This document shows positions 1 through 4,871 of a stretch of 6,952 bases of DNA, piece by piece; within the stretch, counting starts at the first letter, position 1; every line of letters begins with the position of its first letter. Where the stretch lies: assembly GCA_964428905.1 (NCBI GenBank), contig CAYSAA010000096.1, forward strand, positions 1 through 6,952. Direction: 5' to 3'. Source of the DNA: CAYSAA01 sp964428905. GTDB taxonomy: Bacteria > Atribacterota > Phoenicimicrobiia > Phoenicimicrobiales > Stramentimicrobiaceae. Position numbers and translations under genes: made by a program. The notes below the pieces were generated by a model. That model ran no database searches. It had not been told where the DNA came from and was given only the letters and a program-made list of their open reading frames with translations.

Positions 1-2
1 TT

Positions 3-98
3 GGAGAGGTACCGAAGTGGTCGTAACGGGGTCGACTCGAAATCGATTTGTCTCGTTAATAGCGGGGCACGTGGGTTCGAATCCCACCCTCTCCGCCA
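3..98 (+). tRNA. tRNA-Ser (anticodon CGA), integration target
   Basis: A complete class II tRNA with its CCA encoded. The acceptor stem GGAGAGG (3-9) pairs with CCTCTCC (88-94), followed by discriminator G95 and CCA 96-98. The anticodon stem is 31-35 with 43-47, with the loop CTCGAAA between them, so the anticodon is CGA (38-40), which reads UCG serine codons. A long variable arm lies between the anticodon stem and the T-arm, as expected for tRNA-Ser. The T-arm is GTGGG/CCCAC (71-75 with 83-87) with loop TTCGAAT. The gene stays intact although a mobile element is inserted at its 3' end, because the element carries a replacement for the segment from the T-loop onward. Confidence 0.97.
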
Positions 99-99
99 A
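76..99 (+). repeat. attL core (24-bp direct repeat, left copy)
   Basis: This segment begins exactly at the T-loop (TTCGAAT) and runs through the acceptor strand, CCA and one further A. It is identical to 6846-6869. Identity stops at G75 versus T6845 on one side and T100 versus A6870 on the other. Tyrosine integrases often use tRNA 3' halves in this way. Confidence 0.95.
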
Positions 100-159
100 T
101 ATACAAGACTTTAGTTGTTGGTTTTATTAGAGAAAATTTTTATGTGTTACCCTAAATTG

Positions 160-180
160 CTTCCACAGACTTCCCACAGA
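160..180 (+). repeat. left integrase arm-type sites
   Basis: Two adjacent copies, CTTCCACAGA (160-169) and CTTCCCACAGA (170-180), lie about 60 bp inside the left att core. The same motif occurs twice in inverse orientation at the right end (6716-6734). Paired direct repeats on each side of the core are the usual layout of arm sites bound by the N-terminal domain of tyrosine integrases of the lambda or Tn916 type. The function is inferred from this position and symmetry. Confidence 0.7.
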
Positions 181-442
181 ATTGAAGGCACAGCTAGGAA
201 TTGTTTACATCTAATTGTTAAAGTGGTTAATTAAAATTAGTAGTCTATCAATTTTTTTGTATGCACTATGGGATTAAATCATAAAGAAATAAGGTCTATA
301 ATAAATAACTTTCTTTAGTTATTGCAATTAGTTACCTATACATTGTAATGTAATTACTAAAGATTCAAAATAAGGGTTTTTGTGGGTAAATGGCCCTATT
401 ACAAATAATTGCTATAATTACAACCACTTATGAAATTTTGGG
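181..442. other. AT-rich non-coding spacer
   Basis: No ORF with a credible ribosome binding site is visible on either strand. A partial relative of the downstream repeat motif, GCTATAATTACAACC, occurs at 411-425. Otherwise I see only AT-rich sequence. Confidence 0.5.
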
Positions 443-782
443 AAGTATAGCAACCAATTTTCCTAATATATAGGGGATAATTTTACATTTATTTCACACA
501 TTATTTAGGCATTATTTTACTTTTTCTATTTCTTTAATAATTAAAGGGGGTTGTGTTCAAAATGGAACTATGTCAACTGAAAAGTCTATAATATAGGGAT
601 TAAAATTGAACTATAACAACCAGAAATCCTATATAGTAGAGGGTGAAAATTCCGCTATAACAACGGAATTCTCTAATGGTAGGGGATAGAAAAGAAACTA
701 TGTCAACCAGAAACTCTATATAGTAGGGGATTAAAATTGAACTATAGGAACTAAAAATTGTATATATTAGGATGTATATTTT
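443..782 (+). repeat. degenerate 43/44-bp tandem repeat array (iteron-like)
   Basis: The motif AACTAT(G/A)(T/A)CAAC begins at 566, 609, 653, 696 and 740, giving spacings of 43, 44, 43 and 44 bp. A sixth, separated copy begins at 443 (AAGTATAGCAAC). Each unit continues with a purine-rich stretch, then a palindromic CTATATAG-like block followed by (TA)GGGGAT and AAAATT, for example 629-650 and 715-738. The units differ at many positions and there are no unique spacers, so this is not a CRISPR array. The regular period of about four helical turns places every copy on the same face of the DNA. That is typical of arrays bound cooperatively by an initiator, partition or RHH-type protein. Which protein binds here is unknown. 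Confidence 0.75.
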
Positions 783-864
783 TTATATTTATACCTTGCA
801 AAGATAATTAAAATTTTTATTGCCACAATATCAATGACTTAGAGATCAGAACCCTTTCAGGGGG

Positions 865-892
865 TTGACAAAATAAGGGCAATGATTATATT
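865..892 (+). promoter_or_regulatory. candidate sigma-A promoter (TTGACA-16-TATATT)
   Basis: A perfect -35 TTGACA (865-870) is followed after 16 bp by TATATT (887-892). Transcription would start near 900 and run rightward, yet the first convincing gene in that direction starts at 1589, so the transcript would be a long leader or a non-coding RNA. The block around the -35, from TTTCAGGGGG through TTGACAAAA (855-873), recurs with one G fewer at 4802-4820 in front of the rep-int gene. Confidence 0.5.
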
Positions 893-899
893 TTAGAAG

Positions 900-1182
900 A
901 TTTATATTTAGAAGTAGCCAGAAATGTAGTATTCCACCAGCTGAATAAAACATTTAGCAATTCTAAAAACTTCTTAGCTGGACACAAAAACAAGAGGTAT
1001 ATTATATCCCTTGATAGCCATAGTATACCCTTACATCCTTACAGCCCTTATTCAGTTATTATCCCTAAATAATCCAGTAGTTATCTTATCTATCACAAGT
1101 TATAAAATACTCAAAATTAGACCTATTCACCCAGAAATTCAGTATTATCTCTATTATCCCTAATCCAAAATAATACCTCATA
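900..1182. other. non-coding AT-rich region with short repeats
   Basis: No gene is supported here. CCAGCT (937-942) and AGCTGG (976-981) form a six-base inverted repeat around a 33-nt loop. The string TATTATCCCTAA occurs at 1057-1068 and 1152-1163, each shortly after a TTCAGT. These may be parts of an origin or regulatory region, but the support is weak. Confidence 0.35.
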
Positions 1183-1350
1183 ATGTTACTCTAGATAAAA
1201 ATTTCTTGTTCGATTATTTTCAAATATATACATCATTATTGAGATAACTATTGAAAATAACATGGAAATTTCTTATCATATCATTATCATAATATCATAA
1301 AATTCTTATGATGATGTTACTCTAGTTCAAAATTTCTTATCACGTGATAA
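1183..1350 (+). other. candidate replication origin: direct repeats, stem-loop and palindrome
   Basis: A 25-bp direct repeat with three mismatches occurs at 1183-1207 and 1314-1338 (ATGTTACTCTAG, then three variable bases, then AAAATTTCTT). A third AAATTTCTTATCA lies at 1266-1278. Between them are ATCAT-rich DNA and a perfect stem-loop, ATCATAA (1294-1300) with TTATGAT (1306-1312). The last repeat runs directly into a perfect 14-bp palindrome, TTATCACGTGATAA (1337-1350). From memory, the nick region of pC194/pUB110-family rolling-circle plasmids contains TTTCTTATCTTGATA, which resembles TTTCTTATCACGTGATAA here. That makes this a candidate double-strand origin for the HUH protein of this element, or an operator for the RHH protein. 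Confidence 0.45.
1337..1350. promoter_or_regulatory. perfect 14-bp palindrome
   Basis: TTATCACGTGATAA is fully self-complementary and lies 12 bp before the G+C-rich island and about 240 bp before the RHH gene. It could be an operator for a dimeric regulator such as the downstream RHH protein, or the hairpin part of a nick site. Confidence 0.5.
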
Positions 1351-1361
1351 CTCATGCTAAA

Positions 1362-1553
1362 CGGGCAACCTTGGGCCTTTGAGGTTAAACCAGATACCCA
1401 AAAGGCTATTGGTGAGGTTGCCCAAACATTTAACGCCCCTAGTGTCTGGATCGTATCTCCGGCACACCCCGCAAGGGATAGGGGCAAATAATCTTTGGCG
1501 TTTCCTGCCTCCTATCTACCCCCACCTGCCCGTATTTGGGGGGCAGGGATGCC
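1362..1553 (+). ncRNA. candidate structured RNA or structured origin, unknown class
   Basis: This G+C-rich island in an AT-rich element is full of perfect stems. GGGCAACCT (1363-1371) pairs with AGGTTGCCC (1415-1423) and encloses GCCTTT (1375-1380) with AAAGGC (1401-1406). GCCCCTA (1435-1441) pairs with TAGGGGC (1479-1485) and closes a tight three-way junction. One arm pairs 1442-1450 with 1458-1467 (nine pairs with one bulged C). The other is CCC-GCAA-GGG (1468-1477), with a GNRA tetraloop. A final hairpin pairs CCTGCCC (1525-1531) with GGGCAGG (1541-1547). The alternative pairing of 1504-1509 with 1542-1547, extended by GGC 1497-1499 with GCC 1551-1553, would exclude it. The GNRA loop exists only on the plus strand, which favours an RNA read rightward. 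It may be a leader of the RHH gene, a stand-alone ncRNA, or a single-strand origin. I do not recognise the family. Confidence 0.6.
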
Positions 1554-1588
1554 ATTTCTACTAATTATTAAATAAGGAGTGATTAATA

Positions 1589-1792
1589 ATGAAGAAAACA
1601 AAAAACTTTTATCGGGCCGTAAATATAAAAATTGAAAATCAACTTGATCTTTTGTTGCAGGATTTGATGGCACAATTACATATTAAGTCAAAAACTCAAC
1701 TTATTAGATTCGCATTATGGAATTTCATCGCAGCTCATGGCCTCATCTCTAAGGATAGTTTAAAAGAGGTGTATCCAGAAATAGAGAATTAA
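1589..1792 (+). CDS. small ribbon-helix-helix-like DNA-binding protein
   Basis: A 67-residue protein whose pattern fits the ribbon-helix-helix (CopG/Arc) fold. A short basic strand (FYRAVNIKIE, residues 7-16) is followed by a first helix (about 17-30, LDLLLQDLMAQL) and, after a polar turn (IKSKTQ), a second helix (about 36-49, TQLIRFALWNFIAAH). RHH proteins bind DNA as dimers with the strand in the major groove, often cooperatively on repeated operators. The start is supported by AAGGAG (1574-1579), nine bases before the ATG. It follows the G+C-rich structured island directly, and the array at 443-782 or the palindrome at 1337-1350 could be its targets. Likely roles are copy-control regulator, partition protein or excision factor. 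The family call rests on pattern only, since there is no strictly diagnostic residue. Confidence 0.65.
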   Translation: MKKTKNFYRAVNIKIENQLDLLLQDLMAQLHIKSKTQLIRFALWNFIAAHGLISKDSLKEVYPEIEN

Positions 1793-1828
1793 ATTAATAA
1801 CTTATATCAACTTTTTACAACCATATTC

Positions 1829-1848
1829 AAGGGGGAAAAACGCCCCTT
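1829..1848 (+). terminator. hairpin after the RHH gene, possible weak terminator
   Basis: AAGGGG (1829-1834) pairs with CCCCTT (1843-1848) around an eight-base loop, 36 bp after the RHH stop codon. Only TTT follows, so it may be a weak terminator or a processing hairpin. Its right arm, AAAACGCCCCTT (1837-1848), recurs in inverse orientation at 3389-3400, after the next two genes. Confidence 0.4.
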
Positions 1849-1965
1849 TGGCAAATTCAATTATTAATTTAGTATCTTACAGGGTATTTTTATAATTCGA
1901 TATTCAACGGGGAAAAGTTGCTCTGTGGCTATTTTAATAACTTAATCAGTAACTTAGGAGGTAAT

Positions 1966-2868
1966 ATGCAAAATGAACAACAAAGAAAAGAAGCCGCACA
2001 CGAAAGTCTCAATAAGAAACTTGAGCCACAAGTTGAATCCTTTCAACAAAAAATGGAAAGGTTTTCTGCAGAAATTAAAGAGACCGGCAGGGAACTAACC
2101 CAAGATGAGAAAAAGGCTTATATCGAAGCCAGGAATTGGCAGGAAGCCAGCCCCAAAGAAAGGCTTGACCTTATCAACGACCTCTATGACCAGATAACCC
2201 AGACCACCTATGATGACCTTAGCACTGATGATCGAGCATTCTATGACAGATACGCCGAGCACTACCCTCATCTCAAGCCCCCTGAAATAATGTCCGTGGT
2301 TCGACCACCGTCTGATATTGATGCAGATTTGTATGCTGTACGAATGAAACTCATAAACCAAGCTCAAAACGAAATCAGAGCTAAACATGGCCTTGCACCC
2401 CTCCCAGATCGTTGGCTTACAAATTCAGATATAGAGGAGTTGCAAGCAGCGGGGGCAATTCAGGACTTTCTTAATAAGGAAGAGATTTTGCCCAGTGGAA
2501 GGACTTATAAACCCAATTCGATATTATCACACAGGATACAACAACACGTTGCATTAAAGGAATTAAAGCAAAGACGCCAAGAGCGGCAGGATATACAAGA
2601 AAGAGAGTTAAAGAGTGAATATCAGAAGTGTCTTGCTATTCCTAAGCAGACTAAAATAGAAAACGGAAGAAGTGTCATAAGTGATGAATTTTTGTTATGG
2701 GAAACTAAAACTACTGACCTCTTGAGAAGGGTACGGAAACAGGTTTCTATTCTAGATTCAAAACGTAAAAATGGCTTGGATGTAGCGGATAAGAGGCACT
2801 ATTTATATCATTTGGAAAAGAGCTTGGCAAATCTCTTAGAGAACCATCAACCTTTACAGGATGAATGA
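1966..2868 (+). CDS. hypothetical charged, helical protein of unknown function
   Basis: A 300-residue hydrophilic protein with no signal peptide, no membrane segment and no motif I recognise. I chose the ATG at 1966 because AGGAGGT (1956-1962) lies just upstream. An in-frame TTG at 1918 would add 16 residues and has a poorer site. Residues 1-60 are rich in Glu, Lys and Gln, and about 191-221 (after ILSHRIQQHVALKELKQRRQ) look like a basic coiled coil. A stretch around 139-160 (DRWLTNSDIEELQAAGAI) may form a small helical domain. Its end overlaps the start region of the HTH gene, so the two are probably translated together and may work together. A DNA-bound structural or accessory replication role would fit the composition, but no function can be assigned. 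Confidence 0.75.
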   Translation: MQNEQQRKEAAHESLNKKLEPQVESFQQKMERFSAEIKETGRELTQDEKKAYIEARNWQEASPKERLDLINDLYDQITQTTYDDLSTDDRAFYDRYAEHYPHLKPPEIMSVVRPPSDIDADLYAVRMKLINQAQNEIRAKHGLAPLPDRWLTNSDIEELQAAGAIQDFLNKEEILPSGRTYKPNSILSHRIQQHVALKELKQRRQERQDIQERELKSEYQKCLAIPKQTKIENGRSVISDEFLLWETKTTDLLRRVRKQVSILDSKRKNGLDVADKRHYLYHLEKSLANLLENHQPLQDE

Positions 2869-2869
2869 T

Positions 2870-3292
2870 ATGGCAGGGCGTAAAACTAAAATAGAAAGTA
2901 ATAGATTAAAAGCCGAAGTGCGGGAATTATTGGAAGAAGGGCATAATATTTCCACTATAGCTGATATAACTTCATGCCAGCCAAGTACAATTAGACGTTA
3001 TGTTGAAGACATCGAAGCAGAAACGGGATTCAGCAATTTTGATGGGGAGGATGTTACAGACATAGACTATGTATGCTACCAGGAAACCCAAACCAGAAAA
3101 TACTTGGAGCGGGAATTAACTCGGGCACAACCAAATCATTTATTAGTTGAAAAGCTGAGTAATCGACAGATACGTTTGCTGGAATTAAAAAGCCAATTGC
3201 AACATACTCCGACCATTCCAGAATTCAACTCGAAGGTCAACTTATCTGATGACCAGATTAATAAAATTGCAGATATCTTGGCCGCCGATTAA
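2870..3292 (+). CDS. helix-turn-helix protein, possibly small-terminase-like
   Basis: A 140-residue protein. The N-terminus is basic (MAGRKTKIES). A helix-turn-helix occupies about residues 18-48 from the ATG at 2870: a helix ending in LLEEGH, then NISTIADI, the turn SCQP, and recognition helix STIRRYVEDI. The C-terminal half is charged and helical and ends in NLSDDQINKIADILAAD. The first in-frame ATG is at 2861, three codons earlier, and overlaps the previous gene by 8 bp. Neither start has a strong ribosome binding site, so translational coupling to the upstream gene is likely. The MAGR start and early HTH recall phage small terminase subunits, which would make the element a phage satellite, but the same layout occurs in ordinary regulators and no large terminase, portal or capsid gene is present. 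The DNA-binding call is fair; the exact role is open. Confidence 0.65.
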   Translation: MAGRKTKIESNRLKAEVRELLEEGHNISTIADITSCQPSTIRRYVEDIEAETGFSNFDGEDVTDIDYVCYQETQTRKYLERELTRAQPNHLLVEKLSNRQIRLLELKSQLQHTPTIPEFNSKVNLSDDQINKIADILAAD

Positions 3293-3364
3293 TTGATTAT
3301 CTCATTATGAAGCCCTGATTGCCCCCAGGTTGCATTTTCATAATATAGCCCATACCTAAGTATA

Positions 3365-3400
3365 CCCCTTTTTCAAATAATGCAAAATAAGGGGCGTTTT
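3365..3400 (+). terminator. stem-loop after the HTH gene, probable terminator
   Basis: CCCCTT (3365-3370) pairs with AAGGGG (3389-3394), and TTT (3371-3373) can continue with AAA (3385-3387) across a one-base bulge. CGTTTT follows. It lies 72 bp after the HTH stop codon and before the convergent recombinase gene, so it may stop transcription from the left. The T-tract is short, hence moderate confidence. Confidence 0.5.
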
Positions 3401-3487
3401 AAGACCCTGTATACAACTATTGTTTTTATTCTTGCATCGATTGTAGACCCATTTCAGGGCCTCAGATGAGATATTTTCAGGTAAGAA

Positions 3488-3550
3488 GCTAGTGCATAAA
3501 CAGGTAAGCAAGCAGGACGTCTGTCAATACTTACAAGTAAATGCACCAGC
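3488..3550. repeat. 63-bp nested dyad beside the core-only recombinase gene
   Basis: Three inverted repeats share one centre near 3519. The outer pair is GCTAGTGCAT (3488-3497) with ATGCACCAGC (3541-3550), with one mismatch. The middle pair is GTAAG (3504-3508) with CTTAC (3530-3534). The centre is the palindrome GACGTC (3516-3521). The outer and middle stems are separated by exactly six bases on both strands. It ends 5 bp from the recombinase stop codon and has no T-tract, so a plain terminator is unlikely. A recombination or folded single-strand attachment site is plausible. Confidence 0.6.
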
Positions 3551-3555
3551 TAAAT

Positions 3556-4173
3556 TTAACCAAATGCCTGATTTATTTTATCACTAATATCAGATTTTGA
3601 CAAGTTGGCATAAAGTGCAGTTATAGTGGGGGTGGAATGACCCAGTTGGTTTTGTGTTAGTCGTAAGTCTAAAGATTTCTTATAGAGTAGACTTGCGTAG
3701 CTGTGTCTTGCACTGTGAATTGAATATCTTTCAGTATCCAGACCAGCGACACCAAGACAAGATTTGAAAGCCTTCTGAAGTGCCCGTGTTGATAATTTAC
3801 CCGCTTGTTTATTACAAAATAGATAATTATCTGCTTCAACACCTTCACCAAGTTGTTTTTTAAAGTCAATAAACTGTTTCAAATGCTTTACTAAATCCTT
3901 TGGAACATAGACCCATCGTTCCTTTGAACCTTTTCCATGTTCTACAAATATTGAAGATTCTTTTACATTAATGTTTAAATGTTTTATTTGTAAATTGGCC
4001 ACTTCAAAGACCCTCAGACCAGTTTTGAACAATAGATTCAAAAGCATGTATCTTTTGATCCATGTTATCCGACCCTTTGCTTTGTCAATAATTGACATAT
4101 TTTCGATTGTTGATAATAGCTTGTCTATTTCCTGTTGAGATAAAAACTTTTCTATGGGTGGTTGCCAGTTCAT
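3556..4173 (-). CDS. core-only tyrosine recombinase (phage integrase family)
   Basis: A 205-residue protein that is almost entirely the catalytic domain of a tyrosine recombinase. The full catalytic set is present: R54 in TGLR (with E57), K81 in GKGSKER, H153 and R156 in HSARH, H179 in LGH and the nucleophile Y188. No N-terminal arm-binding or SAM-like core-binding domain precedes it, since only about 40 residues lie ahead of the first catalytic box. The size is close to FimB/FimE-type invertases and below the 300-400 residues of typical integrases. I chose the ATG at 4173 because AAAGGAGGG (complement of 4180-4188) lies six bases upstream; an ATG 21 bp earlier lacks this support. It runs convergent to the HTH gene and divergent from rep-int. 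Likely roles are DNA inversion, dimer resolution or recombination at the adjacent dyad (3488-3550), since the fusion protein already supplies an integrase suited to the tRNA site. Confidence 0.92.
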   Translation of the reverse strand: MNWQPPIEKFLSQQEIDKLLSTIENMSIIDKAKGRITWIKRYMLLNLLFKTGLRVFEVANLQIKHLNINVKESSIFVEHGKGSKERWVYVPKDLVKHLKQFIDFKKQLGEGVEADNYLFCNKQAGKLSTRALQKAFKSCLGVAGLDTERYSIHSARHSYASLLYKKSLDLRLTQNQLGHSTPTITALYANLSKSDISDKINQAFG

Positions 4174-4189
4174 TGTAATCCCTCCTTTG

Positions 4190-4644
4190 TTCAAGTTATA
4201 AAGTTCATATAAGATTAATGGTTTTTCATAAATGATAAGGATTTAATATGATATAGTTCTTATTTCTTATGTTATGTGAAACCCGAAATAAGGAATTGAG
4301 ATTGAGATAGAGAGCCTACCCGAAGCCATGATAAAATATGTTTTCAGTAACCGCATGGATTCATAGCGCCAATGTTGGTTGCTGATACTTCGAGACCTGA
4401 CCCATCCATATTTTGTTGTCAAGGAGCGAACCACTTCCCCCCAGAATGGTATGTTGAATGAACAGGGATATTTTCACACGGAATGAATACAATGCAGACA
4501 ACTTCAGTTTTCCATGTTAAAACCATTTTATCAATGATATATGAAATCTGTCAAACCGAGTACAGTTCAATATCTGAAGGTTATTTATGATTTTTATTAT
4601 AAAAATATCTTATGTAGCACCAGTAGCACTTTAAGACTATTCCA
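4190..4644. other. non-coding intergenic region with a possible structured segment
   Basis: No convincing gene lies between the divergent recombinase and rep-int genes. The segment 4310-4460 is richer in G+C than its surroundings. CGCATG (4350-4355) can pair with CATAGCG just downstream, across a four-base loop with one bulge. CCAATGTTGG is a short dyad, and ATGGAT (4353-4358) has a complement ATCCAT near 4403. The 4190-4270 part must hold the leftward recombinase promoter, but no clear -35/-10 pair stands out. A single-strand origin is one possibility for the folded part. Confidence 0.35.
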
Positions 4645-4650
4645 GGGTAT

Positions 4651-4682
4651 AGCATTTCAAAGCTATTCAAAGCATTTCAAAG
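4651..4682 (+). repeat. three tandem 10-bp repeats
   Basis: AGCATTTCAA, AGCTATTCAA and AGCATTTCAA follow each other without gaps, so the same face of the helix is presented three times. They lie about 190 bp upstream of the rep-int gene. A short pair of GTAGCAC copies is found just before (4615-4630). They may be an operator or initiator-binding site controlling rep-int. Confidence 0.55.
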
Positions 4683-4744
4683 GATTGATAAGAAAATAAG
4701 AGATAGGCTACTTTACCAATATACTGCAAACTCAAGTTGGCATG

Positions 4745-4783
4745 GAGGTTGCTCCGAAAATGAAGACTTTTCCTTTCAACCTC
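4745..4783. repeat. 39-bp stem-loop upstream of rep-int
   Basis: GAGGTTG (4745-4751) pairs perfectly with CAACCTC (4777-4783). After a symmetric 4-by-4 internal loop, GAAAA (4756-4760) pairs with TTTTC (4768-4772) around a seven-base loop, TGAAGAC. It lies just before the rep-int promoter. HUH initiators nick in or next to such hairpins, and double-strand origins commonly sit just ahead of rep, so this is a second candidate nick region. A role as an operator or attenuator is also possible. Confidence 0.5.
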
Positions 4784-4811
4784 ACTCCAAATTTTCACCA
4801 ATTTTCAGGGG

Positions 4812-4839
4812 TTGACAAAACCAAATTAGTACTTATTTT
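4812..4839 (+). promoter_or_regulatory. candidate promoter of rep-int (TTGACA-16-TATTTT)
   Basis: A perfect -35 TTGACA (4812-4817) is followed 16 bp later by TATTTT (4834-4839), predicting a start near 4846 and a leader of about 26 nt that contains the G-rich ribosome binding site AGGGGGGG (4855-4862). A consensus TATAAT at 4849-4854 is too close to the start codon to keep that site in the mRNA. The block TTTTCAGGGGTTGACAAAA (4802-4820) is shared with the promoter-like site at 855-873, suggesting common control. Confidence 0.55.
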
Positions 4840-4871
4840 TAATGAAATTATAATAGGGGGGGTATATCTTA

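Noticed and set aside
443..782. CRISPR array
   Set aside because: Repeat units adjoin one another without unique spacers, are strongly degenerate, and no cas gene is present.
937..981. Rho-independent terminator formed by CCAGCT and AGCTGG
   Set aside because: The loop is 33 nt, the stem has six pairs and no T-tract follows.
1379..1564. Open frame of 61 codons across the G+C-rich island
   Set aside because: It starts at TTG with no ribosome binding site, and its sequence is explained by base-paired stems. The composition is unlike the other proteins of the window.
2095..2388. Leftward open frame of 97 codons within the 300-residue gene
   Set aside because: It is a shadow frame opposite a gene with a good ribosome binding site, and it has no start signal of its own.
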